A stretch of 64,000 bases of DNA from Cyanobium usitatum str. Tous. GTDB lineage: Bacteria; Cyanobacteriota; Cyanobacteriia; PCC-6307; Cyanobiaceae. How positions within the stretch are numbered: position 1 is the first letter of the stretch; each line of letters opens with the position of its first letter. Under the pieces are notes generated by a model. The model was not told the DNA's origin. It saw nothing but the letters and a program-made list of their open reading frames with translations, and made no database searches. The position numbers and the translations under genes were made by a program. The stretch is from assembly GCF_003011885.1 (NCBI RefSeq), contig NZ_PXXO01000002.1, positions 1-64,000 on the forward strand. The letters are read 5' to 3'. Positions 17,682-27,307 of the stretch are shown here, one piece after another.

Positions 17682-18538
17682 CAGGCGCTAACGGCGTAAC
17701 GGGTCTGCAACCGGCAGGTTTCGGTGGGACCAATTTCAAGCTTGCCATCGCCACTGATCAGAGCCTGGCGAGGTCCTGTCCAGGGCTCCAGGCAGACCAT
17801 CGCACGGGGCGGTTCGGTCCAGAGCACCACCAGGTTGAACGGGGCGCTGAGCTGCAGATCAAGGGCCAGGCCGGCTTCCGGATCCAGCAAGCGCACGTCA
17901 CCACTGGGACGGACCAACAGGTCAATTCCGTCGTCCAATCGCGCCATTTGTTCTGCCGTGTCGGCGTCGGCCATCGATAGATGGTTTAGGCAGCGCTCCG
18001 GTAGCCCCTCAAAGCGGGGAGATTTGAGGTTGCTGAGGTTGAAGTAGGGGTGGAGGCCGAAGCTGAATGGCATCGGCTCCTTGCTGCGGTTGTGGACCGA
18101 GGTGTCGATCTCGAGGGCTCCTGGCACCAGGCGCAGCTCAAGCCTCAGCAGAAAGCTGAAGGGATAGCTCGTCAAGGTGGTCTCGCTTTCTTTGAGCTCA
18201 AGGGCGATGCCTTGGCCATCCTCGAGAGCGCTCAACTGCCATGGCAGCTGCCGGGCGAAGCCGTGCTGACCAAGGGGAAAGTTTCCCTGGGGTAGGGGCA
18301 AGGTGTTGTCCGGCAGGCCGCCGCAGATCGGGAAGAGGATGGGAATACCGCCCCGCACTGATTGGGCGGGGTCGAGGAAGCGTTCAAGATCGAGGTAGAT
18401 CAGCTCCTTGCCGTTGCAGCGCCAGCCGGTCACCAGACCGCCGCGCTCAGGCACCACCCGCAGCAGATCCCCGGAGTCGCTGGCGAACTCCCAATGTCGA
18501 TATGGGGTATCGCGGTGTACCAGGGCCACGGAGCTCAA
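17678..18538 (-). CDS. Glucose-6-phosphate 1-epimerase-like mutarotase
   Basis: A 286-residue aldose 1-epimerase fold protein of the YeaD type: RGGIPILFPICGGLPDN (substrate loop), QHGFARQLPW with catalytic His, FSFGLHPYFNLS with the second His, and MVCLEPWTGPRQAL with the catalytic Glu. It interconverts anomers of hexoses or hexose-6-phosphates. The first possible start is TTG at 18538, with GTG 18529 (VALVHRDTPYRHWEF) as an alternative. Confidence 0.9.
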   Translation of the reverse strand: MSSVALVHRDTPYRHWEFASDSGDLLRVVPERGGLVTGWRCNGKELIYLDLERFLDPAQSVRGGIPILFPICGGLPDNTLPLPQGNFPLGQHGFARQLPWQLSALEDGQGIALELKESETTLTSYPFSFLLRLELRLVPGALEIDTSVHNRSKEPMPFSFGLHPYFNLSNLKSPRFEGLPERCLNHLSMADADTAEQMARLDDGIDLLVRPSGDVRLLDPEAGLALDLQLSAPFNLVVLWTEPPRAMVCLEPWTGPRQALISGDGKLEIGPTETCRLQTRYAVSAC

Positions 18539-18675
18539 GCGGGGTTGGCCTATTTAGGCCTGCGGCCTGCCTCTGGGCACGTGTTCCTTCACACAATCTT
18601 CCATTGATAAAGATCAGAACCGGTCTCGATCCCCTGATCAATTCCATAAGGTCTTGCAATCAACGCGTAGCAGTT

Positions 18676-18852
18676 ATGAATCGTTCAGAGGACAGAGCGC
18701 CTCGCCAGGAATTATTCGAGCCCCGCAGCTTGGAGTGGCAAGAAAATGGCGAGTTGGCAAGCACCGAAATGTTCGAGCTGGTCAAGCGTCTGCGGGCTGT
18801 GGAATCGGGAAAAACCGTCAACGAGCTTTGGCGGCTCAGCCAGAAAGCCTGA
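18676..18852 (+). CDS. Small hypothetical protein
   Basis: A 58-residue charged protein (MNRSEDRAPRQELFEPRSLEW ... SGKTVNELWRLSQKA). I do not recognise the family. Codon use looks normal for the window and an upstream stretch of about 140 bases is free for a promoter. No clear ribosome site precedes the ATG, so existence is plausible rather than sure. Confidence 0.45.
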   Translation: MNRSEDRAPRQELFEPRSLEWQENGELASTEMFELVKRLRAVESGKTVNELWRLSQKA

Positions 18853-18929
18853 GGCTGGTTGTCGCACCAACACTTCTCCTTGCCATCACTGGCCAGCTTT
18901 GGTTGATTGCAAGGGTCGCAGAGCGTGCC

Positions 18930-19133
18930 ATGCCTGATTCTTCTGCTATCGCGGAGTGGCGACATCGCGGCTGCAGCGTGCGCTTGATCACGCGCTGTCC
19001 AGCTGCAGAGGCCTACCGCATTCAGCACTGCAGTGGCATGCCCATGGGTTCAGTAGCCAGCCTTGAAGAGGCTCGCACTCTCATTGACGACCACATTCAA
19101 TTACTTAGGCAGCGCCTTGTAGCTAGCGCTTAG
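18930..19133 (+). CDS. Small hypothetical protein
   Basis: A 67-residue protein starting at ATG 18930 (MPDSSAIAEWRHRGC) and ending in a helical stretch LEEARTLIDDHIQLLRQRLVA. The helix and its codon bias suggest a real gene. The frame is open further upstream, overlapping the preceding small gene in another frame; the ATG chosen avoids that. Function unknown. Confidence 0.5.
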   Translation: MPDSSAIAEWRHRGCSVRLITRCPAAEAYRIQHCSGMPMGSVASLEEARTLIDDHIQLLRQRLVASA

Positions 19134-19136
19134 CTT

Positions 19137-19367
19137 TCAGGGCAAAACCCCCACTAAGCCGCGGCGGCGTAGTTCCTGCTGGAATTCACTGCTGAGCGGA
19201 TCTAGGTGCCATTGCCGCTGAGTCCACTGCCACAGGGCCTGGAGCCGCCAGCCCAGCCACAGAAGGCACAGCACCAGGCCCAGCCAACGCATCGATAGGT
19301 CCACGGAGTTCACCTTGTTTAAGAACGGACCACGCTCCTGGGGAGGGGCACGGCCATCCATTGACAC
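19137..19367 (-). CDS. Small one-helix membrane protein, hypothetical
   Basis: Up to 76 residues, with a hydrophobic segment (RWLGLVLCLLWLGWRLQALW) that should cross the membrane once, followed by a basic/acidic tail QEFQ-like helix. An internal ATG at 19292 would give 51 residues starting right before the segment and may be the true start. It abuts the stop of the plus-strand small gene at 19133. No family recognised. Confidence 0.45.
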   Translation of the reverse strand: MSMDGRAPPQERGPFLNKVNSVDLSMRWLGLVLCLLWLGWRLQALWQWTQRQWHLDPLSSEFQQELRRRGLVGVLP

Positions 19368-19603
19368 AAGTCGCCAAGGGCCATGGCCTCAACCCCTCTT
19401 GGCGGATCGCTTGATTTGCTCCCGCTGACAGAGCTAGGTCTGCCGGAGCCCTAACTGCCCGCTGGGGAGCGCCTGGAATCGGCTCTTGAGGCATTGCCTG
19501 GTGGGGCCGCTTGCTCCCCGGACGTGGCGATCTGCTGACAAGGCTCCGAAAACAGGGCCGGAATCCCTGAAAATCGACTGAGTTTCTTCGGAAAGCAGCA
19601 GTT

Positions 19604-20728
19604 ATGACTACGTCAGGTTTTCCGATGTCGGGTGATTACGACGCCAACGATCTGACCTTGCGTCAACTGCGCCAGATGGCCAGCAACCTCGGCATCGGCC
19701 GCTATAGCCGGATGCTGAAGGATCAGCTGTTGCAGGCTATCGAGCGCCGGTCAGACTCCCAGCCCCCAGCTAGCCAGCCCGGTGGTGAGGTGCCAGAGGG
19801 TGAAGGTCTGCGCAGCATGGAAGCCGAGATGAGCTCTGCTCCCCGGCCCGCTTCCGAAACGGCAGTTGTGTTTCTGCCCAGGGATCCCCAGTGGGCCTAT
19901 GTGTTTTGGGAGCTCTCCGACTCCGATCGTCGCCAGGCGATGGCCGACGGTGCCAGCCAGCTGGTACTTCGAGTTGTGGATGTGACCGGTCTCGGTGCCG
20001 GTGCTGCCCACCAGCACACCATGCAGGAAGTAGTGGTAAATAGCCATGCCACCGAGTGGTATCTGCCTGTTCCCCTCAGCGACAGGGACTATCGGGTTGA
20101 ACTTGGCTACCGGCTCGCCGGTGGCGGTTGGCGTTCATTGGCCTTCTCCTCGGTAGCTCGGGTACCTGCCCTCCATCCCAGTGAGCAGATCCTTGATCGG
20201 TTTGTGCCCTTCTCCCTAGAGGTCCCTGCTCCTGCTGCAGCTGGTTCAGCTGTTATGCCGACTGCAGCTCCTGGTATTCACGAGCGCATTTATCAGACTG
20301 CCACCACTACCTGGCGGGCAGTAGGCCGCGGTTCTGAGGCTTTCCACGAAGTGGATGCCAATTCCGACCACAATCAGCGTCTAAATGCTTCCGGTGCCGG
20401 TGTTTGGGCCAGCGGCCGCAGCGAGTCGGGTGCTGGTGGTGTAGCTACTCGTCAGCGAGCCTTCTGGCTAGTAGCAGATGCCGAGTTGATTGTTTATGGA
20501 GCTACTGATCCGGCGGCAACCCTGCGGATTGGTGAGGAAGTCGTGCCCCTTGGCGAAGATGGCACCTTCAGGCTTCAGGTTCCCTTCCGTGATGGCCAGC
20601 AGTTGTACCCGATCACTGCCGTAGCAGCTGACGGCGAACAACGGCGCAATATCACGCTTGAATTCGTCCGCACTACCCCGGACGCCAATGTCAACACCGC
20701 TGAAGAAGCGGTGGCTGAGTGGTTCTAG
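19604..20728 (+). CDS. DUF4912 protein with SAP/Rho-N-like N terminus
   Basis: A 374-residue protein. Residues about 10-45 ([31 protein letters not shown]) look like a SAP or Rho-N helix-extended-loop-helix, often DNA/RNA binding. A DUF4912 domain follows (about 85-210; [23 protein letters not shown]), then a low-complexity middle and a C-terminal beta-rich domain ([18 protein letters not shown]...) that repeats a related fold. Members are common in cyanobacteria and of unknown role. Start is ATG 19604. It overlaps the leuS stop by 4 bases, convergently. Confidence 0.85.
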   Translation: MTTSGFPMSGDYDANDLTLRQLRQMASNLGIGRYSRMLKDQLLQAIERRSDSQPPASQPGGEVPEGEGLRSMEAEMSSAPRPASETAVVFLPRDPQWAYVFWELSDSDRRQAMADGASQLVLRVVDVTGLGAGAAHQHTMQEVVVNSHATEWYLPVPLSDRDYRVELGYRLAGGGWRSLAFSSVARVPALHPSEQILDRFVPFSLEVPAPAAAGSAVMPTAAPGIHERIYQTATTTWRAVGRGSEAFHEVDANSDHNQRLNASGAGVWASGRSESGAGGVATRQRAFWLVADAELIVYGATDPAATLRIGEEVVPLGEDGTFRLQVPFRDGQQLYPITAVAADGEQRRNITLEFVRTTPDANVNTAEEAVAEWF

Positions 20729-23364
20729 GGCACCAGATTCACCAGCTTTCCAGGCACCACGATTACCCGGCTGGGGGGCTTGCCCTCCAGCCATTTTTGT
20801 GCGATTTCGCTATTGAGCGCCAGCTGTTCAAGGGTTGCTTTATCAGCGTTGGCGGGCACCGCCAAGCTGCCTCGCATCTTGCCCTTGACCTGAATAACCA
20901 AATCAATAGTTTCCCGCACTAGGGCTGCAGGGTCTGGCTGCGGCCAGCTCTGAGCGTGGATGCTGCAGTTGTTGTCTGGATTGGCGCCCAAACGCAGCCA
21001 AAGCTCCTCCGCCAAGTGGGGGGCAAATGGAGCCAGGAGCACCAGCAAGGTGTGAAATGCCTCTTTAGCTACGGGCGCAGAGGCGGCTTCGAGATGTTCA
21101 GCCATCACATTGCTGAGCTTCATTAACTCCGAAATGGCTGTATTGAACTGATATTCACCATCGAGGTCCTCACTGATCTCGGCTATGGCCGTGTGCACTG
21201 CCCGGCGCAGCTCTAGCTCAGATGCAGTCAGGGTTGTGTTGGCAAACTGGGTCGCAGATTGCTCACCTACCCGCCCTAAATCTGACAGTTGCAGGTCTCG
21301 GGCGCAGGCCCCATCCACCAGCCGCCACAGGCGCTGTAAAAAGCGAAACTGGCCTTCCACATCGGCGTCATCCCATTCCAGATCTTTTTCCGGTGGAGCC
21401 TTGAACAGGATGAACATCCGCGCCGTATCAGCGCCATACTTATCAATTACTTGGGCAGGGTCGACGCCGTTGTACTTCGACTTCGACATTTTTTCGTAGA
21501 AAGTCTCTAGGACTTCGCCACTGATTGGATCACGGGGGGCGCTTGGATCGACAACATCGCCCGGCGCGATGTATTTGCCGGAGTGGGGGTTCTTGTAGGT
21601 AATGCCCTGAACCATCCCCTGGGTAAGTAAGTGGATGAAGGGTTCATCGAAGCCCAGCAGGCCCCGGTCTCGCAGCACCTTGGTGAAGAAGCGGGCATAG
21701 AGAAGGTGGAGGATCGCGTGCTCGATCCCGCCCACATATTGATCAACCGGCAACCAGCGGTCTACGGCCTCGCGTGTAAACGGAAGGTCTGTGTTGTGGG
21801 GATCGCTGTAGCGCAGGAAATACCAGCTGGAGCACATGAAGGTGTCCATGGTGTCGGTCTCACGCTTCGCCGCCTTGCCGCAGCAAGGGCAGTCCACGTT
21901 CACCCAGCTCTCTAATTGGGCTAGGGGCGATCCGCCCTTGCCCTCAAGGTTTGCCCCCACCGGCAGCTCCACCGGCAGCTGTTCGGCCGGTACGGGCACC
22001 ACACCGCAGCTTTCGCAGTGGATCACCGGGATCGGACAGCCCCAGTAGCGCTGGCGCGAGATCAGCCAGTCGCGCAGACGGAACTGCACCTTGGCATTGC
22101 CCCATCCCTGACCCGCAGCGGCCTCGGTGATCGCCCTTTTGGCTTCACCGCTTGGTAAACCATCGAAGCAACCGGAGTGGATCAAAACCCCGGCTTCTGT
22201 CCAGGCACCACCTTCGAAGGCGTGCTCGTCGCTGCCCTGGGGAATGATCACCTGCTGCACCGCCAATTCGTACTGCCGCGCGAATACAAAGTCGCGCTGG
22301 TCGTGGGCAGGGACCCCCATCACTGCGCCGGTGCCGTAGTCGGCGAGGACGTAGTCGGCGATCCAGAGGGGGATAAGGGCGCCATTGGCTGGGTTGCGCA
22401 CCCGGGTACCGATCGGCACACCCCGTTTGGGTTTGTCGTCGGCCGTGCGCTCAAGCTCGCTTTGGCGGCTCACCAGATCACAGAAGGCCTGCACTTGGAC
22501 CGCCTGCTCGGCGGTGGTCAGCCCAGCCACCCGGGGGTGTTCTGGGGCCAGCACCAGGTAGCTGACGCCAAAGATGGTGTCCGGGCGAGTTGTGAACACG
22601 GTGATCTGTTCACCGGTGCCAGCGCCAGATGAATCCACAACCTCAAAGTGCAGCTCGGCGCCCGTACTGCGGCCAATCCAGTTGGCCTGCATGGTGCGCA
22701 CCCGCTCCGGCCAACCCTCGAGCTTGGGCAGATCGTCCAGCAGTTGGTCGGCGTAGGCGGTGATCTTGAGGAACCACTGGCGCAGCTTGCGTTTCTCCAC
22801 CAGGGCTCCGGAACGCCAGGAGCGGCCCTCGCCGTCCACCTGTTCGTTGGCAAGCACCGTTTGGTCGATGGGATCCCAGTTGACGCTTGCGTCCCTCTGG
22901 TAAGCGAGCCCTGCATCTAGAAACTGCAGAAATAACCACTGGGTCCAGCGGTAGTAGTCGCTATGGCAGGTAGCCAGCTCTCGATCCCAGTCGATGGAGA
23001 GGCCAAGCCGCTTCAGCTGCTCCCGCATCGAGGCGATGTTTTGATCGGTCCAGATGCCGGGTTCAATTCCCCGCTCGATCGCCGCATTTTCGGCTGGTAA
23101 ACCAAAGGCATCCCAACCCATCGGATGCAGCACCTGCTTGCCCCGTAAACGTTGCACCCTGGCGATCACATCGGTGATCACGTAATTGCGTACGTGACCC
23201 ATGTGCAGGTTCCCCGATGGATAGGGGAACATCGACAGGGCGTAATAGCTGTCGCCGCAGGACCCATCCAGCTTCGCTGGCGTGCGGTGCTGAGCCGTGC
23301 TCTCCCAGTGCTGCTGCCAGCGCGATTCGAGGGCCTGGGGTTGGTAGCGGGGGGCGTCGCTCAC
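20725..23364 (-). CDS. leuS: Leucyl-tRNA synthetase
   Basis: An 879-residue class I synthetase that charges tRNA-Leu. It has the HIGH-type motif in [10 protein letters not shown] (His54-His57), the CP1 editing domain with [10 protein letters not shown], the zinc-region cysteines ([16 protein letters not shown]), and KMSKS in [13 protein letters not shown]. The anticodon-binding and C-terminal domains are complete, so the length is normal for bacteria. The GTG at 23364 gives the typical short N terminus. Confidence 0.98.
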   Translation of the reverse strand: MSDAPRYQPQALESRWQQHWESTAQHRTPAKLDGSCGDSYYALSMFPYPSGNLHMGHVRNYVITDVIARVQRLRGKQVLHPMGWDAFGLPAENAAIERGIEPGIWTDQNIASMREQLKRLGLSIDWDRELATCHSDYYRWTQWLFLQFLDAGLAYQRDASVNWDPIDQTVLANEQVDGEGRSWRSGALVEKRKLRQWFLKITAYADQLLDDLPKLEGWPERVRTMQANWIGRSTGAELHFEVVDSSGAGTGEQITVFTTRPDTIFGVSYLVLAPEHPRVAGLTTAEQAVQVQAFCDLVSRQSELERTADDKPKRGVPIGTRVRNPANGALIPLWIADYVLADYGTGAVMGVPAHDQRDFVFARQYELAVQQVIIPQGSDEHAFEGGAWTEAGVLIHSGCFDGLPSGEAKRAITEAAAGQGWGNAKVQFRLRDWLISRQRYWGCPIPVIHCESCGVVPVPAEQLPVELPVGANLEGKGGSPLAQLESWVNVDCPCCGKAAKRETDTMDTFMCSSWYFLRYSDPHNTDLPFTREAVDRWLPVDQYVGGIEHAILHLLYARFFTKVLRDRGLLGFDEPFIHLLTQGMVQGITYKNPHSGKYIAPGDVVDPSAPRDPISGEVLETFYEKMSKSKYNGVDPAQVIDKYGADTARMFILFKAPPEKDLEWDDADVEGQFRFLQRLWRLVDGACARDLQLSDLGRVGEQSATQFANTTLTASELELRRAVHTAIAEISEDLDGEYQFNTAISELMKLSNVMAEHLEAASAPVAKEAFHTLLVLLAPFAPHLAEELWLRLGANPDNNCSIHAQSWPQPDPAALVRETIDLVIQVKGKMRGSLAVPANADKATLEQLALNSEIAQKWLEGKPPSRVIVVPGKLVNLVP

Positions 23365-23422
23365 GGCAGCCAGGCTGGATCAGGGCTTTGATCGTGCCAC
23401 AGCCCAGTTGGATGACTCCTGC

Positions 23423-23659
23423 TCAACCGAGCGCACGGATCGTTGCCGCGGCCGCACGATTGATCAGGGTGAGTGGACGATTTTCGTCCTGCTTGAGCGC
23501 CAGGTAGTCGATGTCCTGCCAATGGAGGATTCCCTCAAGCTCCCCCACACCCGGCACCTGGACCGCCACCGGGGTTTTGTGGCGAATCAGATCCTGTAAG
23601 TGCCGAATGCTGGGTTGCGAGGTATCGAGGGCGGTGGTCCGCTTCTCAAAGCTCTGCAT
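23423..23659 (-). CDS. Hfq-like RNA-binding protein (cyanobacterial type)
   Basis: A 78-residue Sm-like protein: PSIRHLQDLIRHKTPVAVQVPGVGELEGILHWQDIDYLAL matches the Sm1 region of the divergent cyanobacterial Hfq, followed by LTLINRAAAATI as Sm2. Cyanobacterial Hfq lacks the usual RNA-binding residues and in Synechocystis works with type IV pili; whether that holds here is unknown. The start is the ATG at 23659, and dapF starts only 11 bases away in the opposite direction. Confidence 0.85.
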   Translation of the reverse strand: MQSFEKRTTALDTSQPSIRHLQDLIRHKTPVAVQVPGVGELEGILHWQDIDYLALKQDENRPLTLINRAAAATIRALG

Positions 23660-23670
23660 AAGATCTATTT

Positions 23671-24816
23671 GTGGCTGCGCTCGCCCCCATCGTGCTCCAG
23701 TTCAGCAAATATCAAGGCCTGGGAAATGATTTCCTCATGCTTGATGGCAGGGGAGCCTCTAGCACCGATGCCAGCTACGGCCTCACCTCGGAACGTATTC
23801 AGCGCCTCTGCGACCGCCGCTTCGGGGTTGGCGCTGACGGTGTGATCCTGGCCCTGCCGCCCCGCCAAGGCGGTGAGTTGCGCATGCGGATCTTCAATGC
23901 CGATGGCACGGAACCGGAGATGTGTGGCAATGGCATGCGCTGCCTGGCCCGCTTTCTGGCCGATAGCGATGGCGATGTTCCCGGGCGTCAATGGCAGATC
24001 GAAACCTTGGCGGGGCGCATCGTTCCCGAGCTGCGTCAGGACGGCAGCATCCGTGTCGACATGGGAGCCCCTTTTCTCGATCCTGAATCCATTCCGACCA
24101 CCTTGCCTTGTGGCGATAACGGGCTGCCCCAGGGCAACTTGGAAGTGGCTGGCAGCTCGTTTGCGGTCGGGGCGGCCGGTATGGGCAATCCCCACGTTGT
24201 GATCCCCGTTGATGACATTGAGGCGGTGGATTTGGAGCGTTACGGCGCGGCATTCGAGGTTCACCCCGCATTTCCCGCCCGCACCAACGTTCATTTCGTG
24301 CAAGTAATCAGTCGCACTCACCTGGTGATGCGGGTGTGGGAGCGCGGAGCGGGCCCCACCTTGGCCTGCGGCACCGGTGCTTGCGCCACCCTCGTGGTGG
24401 CCCATCTGCTGGGGCTGGCTGAACGCTGCGCGCGCCTCGATCTCCCAGGCGGGCCCCTGGAAATTGATTGGGATCGAGCCAGTGGTCATGTGTTTATGGC
24501 GGGCCCCGCGGTGGCTGTTTTTGATGGCGTCGTGACCCCTGAGCTCTGGGGCGATGAGCCCTTTGAACTCGAGGCCGCCGCCCCGGTGCAACAGCAACCA
24601 GACGCTTCTCCAGACGCCTCGCCTGCAGTCGACTGCGCCAGCGTCTGCATCAATGGCTGCATCCGACCTGAAGCCTGCCCTTCAGCCGAAGCCAGGGCCC
24701 GGGTTGATGCCCTGCTCAACAGCAGCTCCCTCGACGACCTGGTGGCACTGGCCACCAATTCCCTTGAATCGCGGATTCGCTCCCGCTTTGAGCTGGATCA
24801 AGCCCAGGGTGGCTAG
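23671..24816 (+). CDS. dapF: Diaminopimelate epimerase with cysteine-rich C-terminal tail
   Basis: A 381-residue DapF, converting LL- to meso-diaminopimelate for lysine and peptidoglycan. The two active-site cysteines are Cys85 (MCGNGMRC) and Cys233 (LACGTGAC). The usual enzyme ends near residue 290; here about 90 residues follow, with a linker of Gln/Pro/Ala/Asp and then Cys322, Cys326, Cys330 and Cys336 in a CxxxCxxxCxxxxxC array, ending in a helical segment. The GTG at 23671 is used as start. The next gene starts directly after its stop. Confidence 0.95.
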   Translation: MAALAPIVLQFSKYQGLGNDFLMLDGRGASSTDASYGLTSERIQRLCDRRFGVGADGVILALPPRQGGELRMRIFNADGTEPEMCGNGMRCLARFLADSDGDVPGRQWQIETLAGRIVPELRQDGSIRVDMGAPFLDPESIPTTLPCGDNGLPQGNLEVAGSSFAVGAAGMGNPHVVIPVDDIEAVDLERYGAAFEVHPAFPARTNVHFVQVISRTHLVMRVWERGAGPTLACGTGACATLVVAHLLGLAERCARLDLPGGPLEIDWDRASGHVFMAGPAVAVFDGVVTPELWGDEPFELEAAAPVQQQPDASPDASPAVDCASVCINGCIRPEACPSAEARARVDALLNSSSLDDLVALATNSLESRIRSRFELDQAQGG

Positions 24817-26001
24817 GTGGGCTATTCGGGCAGTCAGCTGCCAGCACTGGCTGGCTACTTCGACACCAGTGCCACCACTCCCACCGCCACTGAGGTGCTG
24901 GAGGCCATGGCCCTTGCCCAGGCCAGGGCCTGGGCTAATCCCTCAAGCCTCCACGGCCCTGGCCTTGCGGCAGCAGAGCAGCTCGAACGCTCGCGCCTGA
25001 GCCTGGCCGCTGGGCTGGGCTGCGAGCCCGATGAACTGGTGGTGACCTCCGGTGGTACTGAGGCCATTCATCTGGCCCTGCTCGGTGCTGCTGCTGGCCT
25101 CACCCCCGGCCGGCTGGTGATATCGGCGGTCGAGCATCCCGCCACACTGGCGGCAGCTGCCCAACTGCAGCAGCGCGGCTGGAGCGTCCAAGCGGTGCCG
25201 GTGGATAGGCAGGGATTGCTTGATCTCGACGCCCTCGATGGCTTGCTGGTGCCTCCAACCCGTCTGGTCTCGGTTATCTGGGGCCAAAACGAGGTTGGCA
25301 GCCTCCAGCCACTTGAGGCGATCGGGGCCCGCTGCCGGCGGGCGGGGGTGCTGCTGCACGTTGATGCGGTGCAGGTTCTGGGCCACCTGCCGATCAATTT
25401 TCGCCAGCTGCCCGTTGATTTTTTGAGTGGGGCGGCCCACAAGCTGCAGGGCCCCAGGGGGGTTGGGCTGCTGCTGGTGCGTCGTGGCCTCGCCCTCCAG
25501 ACCCAGCTTGGTGGTGGCGGCCAAGAGGGCGGTAGGCGCGGCGGCACCGAACCTGTGGTGCTGTTGAGCGGCTTCGCCAAGGCCCTGGAGCTCAGCTGTG
25601 CCACGCCTTCGCTGGCACCCCTGCGCGACACCCTGCTGCATCGGCTTTTGAGCCTGCCCGGGCTGCGGTTGAGCGGTCCGCCCCCGGGCGACTCCCGCCT
25701 GCCTCACCACCTCAGCCTGCTGGTGGCTAACGAGGCTGGCCTGCCGCTTTCCGGCCGCAACCTGGTGCGTGAGCTCTCCCGCCAGGGCTTTGCCCTGAGC
25801 AGTGGTTCGGCCTGCAGCAGCTCTGGATCGGCTGCCAGCACCGTGCTCCGGGCCCTGGGCTATGGCGAGGCCGACGCCGCAAGTGGCCTGCGCATCAGCC
25901 TCGGGCCCTGGCATTGCGCCGCCGATCTTGAGGCCCTGGTCCAGGCGTTGCAGATGGCGCTTACGGCCTCGGTAGCGTCGGAGCATCCGTTGACGGCCTA
26001 A
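24817..26001 (+). CDS. Cysteine desulfurase (NifS/IscS family)
   Basis: A 394-residue aminotransferase class V enzyme that frees sulfur from cysteine for Fe-S clusters or tRNA thiolation. It starts YFDTSATTPT, has the PLP lysine Lys209 in GAAHKLQGPRG and the persulfide-forming Cys333 in SSGSACSSSG. The GTG at 24817 follows the dapF stop with no gap, so both are in one operon. Whether it is the IscS or a specialised NifS-like form is not clear. Confidence 0.92.
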   Translation: MGYSGSQLPALAGYFDTSATTPTATEVLEAMALAQARAWANPSSLHGPGLAAAEQLERSRLSLAAGLGCEPDELVVTSGGTEAIHLALLGAAAGLTPGRLVISAVEHPATLAAAAQLQQRGWSVQAVPVDRQGLLDLDALDGLLVPPTRLVSVIWGQNEVGSLQPLEAIGARCRRAGVLLHVDAVQVLGHLPINFRQLPVDFLSGAAHKLQGPRGVGLLLVRRGLALQTQLGGGGQEGGRRGGTEPVVLLSGFAKALELSCATPSLAPLRDTLLHRLLSLPGLRLSGPPPGDSRLPHHLSLLVANEAGLPLSGRNLVRELSRQGFALSSGSACSSSGSAASTVLRALGYGEADAASGLRISLGPWHCAADLEALVQALQMALTASVASEHPLTA

Positions 26002-26693
26002 TGCTCCCCCCCGATCTGCGCAGCGCCGAAGCTGAAGCACTGGCGGCGATTCAAAGCGCCTTGGATGCAGGAGCCAAGGGGCTTTGGAGTGTCGAGCTGC
26101 GCTTCGAGGGCCTGCGATTGCTCCCCTTGGCCTTGCGATTGCAGGCTGGTCTCAGTTCCGCCGCACCCAGCCTGAGGCTGCTTTGTGCCGATGCCGGCGC
26201 CACTGCCCTTGCCCAACGCGATGCCCCTGATTTCGCAACCCGTATTGCCAGCCTGCGCGATCAGATGCGCCTTCAGCAGGCTGATGGCGGCAGCGAGGGC
26301 GTGCTGCTGCTGGTGGCACCTTCCCCTGCCGACTATGAGGAGGTGGAGCAGGTGTGCGCCCTGCACCGCGGCGTTGTTTTGCTGTTAAACGGCAACCTCG
26401 AGGATGCGGCCATCGGCATCGGCAGCGTGGCTCGGGAGCGCCGCAAGGGTTTTCTGTCCGGCTGGCAGAGCGCCTATGCCCTGATTCCAACAGGAGATGG
26501 GGCCCTGCGTCGGGCCTGTCCGGGGATGTGGGAGCTGTATCGCTGCGATGCCGATGGCTATCGCTTTGTTTGCAATTTCGACCAGAAGCCAGACATGGAG
26601 CAACGGGCGTTAGCCATGGCGGGTGAAGCCGGCCTGGGGCTTGGAGCCAACCTCAAAGTCATGGACGCTTTCATCGAAGGCCTGCGCAACTAG
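26001..26693 (+). CDS. DUF1995 protein
   Basis: A 230-residue protein of the DUF1995 family, which includes plastid LPA3-like proteins linked to photosystem II accumulation. Visible features are the conserved LLLLVAPSPADYEEVEQVC, VVLLLNGNLED and RKGFLSGWQSAYALIPTGDGALRRACPGMWELY. No signal peptide; probably soluble. It overlaps the desulfurase stop by one base (TAATG) and is likely co-transcribed with it. Confidence 0.82.
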   Translation: MLPPDLRSAEAEALAAIQSALDAGAKGLWSVELRFEGLRLLPLALRLQAGLSSAAPSLRLLCADAGATALAQRDAPDFATRIASLRDQMRLQQADGGSEGVLLLVAPSPADYEEVEQVCALHRGVVLLLNGNLEDAAIGIGSVARERRKGFLSGWQSAYALIPTGDGALRRACPGMWELYRCDADGYRFVCNFDQKPDMEQRALAMAGEAGLGLGANLKVMDAFIEGLRN

Positions 26694-26766
26694 CCCCCTG
26701 CGGAACCACTTGCACTGGATCTAACCGGCCAGCCTCCGTACACTTCGCCAAACGCAGACCTTGCCG

Positions 26767-27306
26767 ATGGCTTCCGAGAGCGACCAGAGCCCTGCAGCAA
26801 AAGGACGCTCCTGGAGCCTTGTTGACATCGGCGCCGGAGTTGCGGTGCTCCTTGCTGCCGCAGGGGTTATCTGGAGCCCCAAGCTGAGCGGAGCGGTGGC
26901 TCAGGCCACCGGTGGCCTCACCCCAGTCACCGTGCTGGTGGATGTGCGTGGCGTGCCGGTGGCTGATCCCAGGGCCTTGATTCAGGCCGCCCAGGAGGAG
27001 GGCAAGGTTGCAATCGTGATCCGTAACCAGCCCCATGGCTCGGTGGCGATCAAGCAGGTGTTGCCGCTGCAGCGGCGCCTGGTGGCGGTCCAACCAAACG
27101 GATCGGTGGTGACGGCTCTGGACCCCAACCAGGCAATCCTGGGCAGCCTCGATGCTCGTTTTGTGCTCCAGGGCCAGGGCCGCAAGAGTGCTGGTGGTGT
27201 GGTTTTTGGCAACCAAACCATCAAGATTGGTGCCCCAGTGGAAATAGAGGGGGAGCAATTCCGCGTGGGCGGCACGGTTAGCGGCCTCCAGGTTGGAGGT
27301 GGCTGA
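26767..27306 (+). CDS. DUF4330 membrane-anchored protein
   Basis: A 179-residue cyanobacterial protein of the DUF4330 type. One membrane helix lies near the N terminus (SLVDIGAGVAVLLAAAGVIW), then a beta-rich domain (TPVTVLVDVRGVPVADPRALI ...) presumably outside the cytoplasm. Its start is the ATG at 26767. It is directly upstream of the PBP4 gene, 1 base apart, hinting at an envelope role. Unknown function. Confidence 0.8.
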   Translation: MASESDQSPAAKGRSWSLVDIGAGVAVLLAAAGVIWSPKLSGAVAQATGGLTPVTVLVDVRGVPVADPRALIQAAQEEGKVAIVIRNQPHGSVAIKQVLPLQRRLVAVQPNGSVVTALDPNQAILGSLDARFVLQGQGRKSAGGVVFGNQTIKIGAPVEIEGEQFRVGGTVSGLQVGGG

Positions 27307-27307
27307 G

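Noticed and set aside
23665-24597. Minus-strand open frame of 310 codons over dapF
   Set aside because: Shadow frame; dapF is certain on the plus strand.
24943-26040. Minus-strand frame of 365 codons over the cysteine desulfurase
   Set aside because: Shadow of a gene with PLP lysine and active cysteine on the plus strand.
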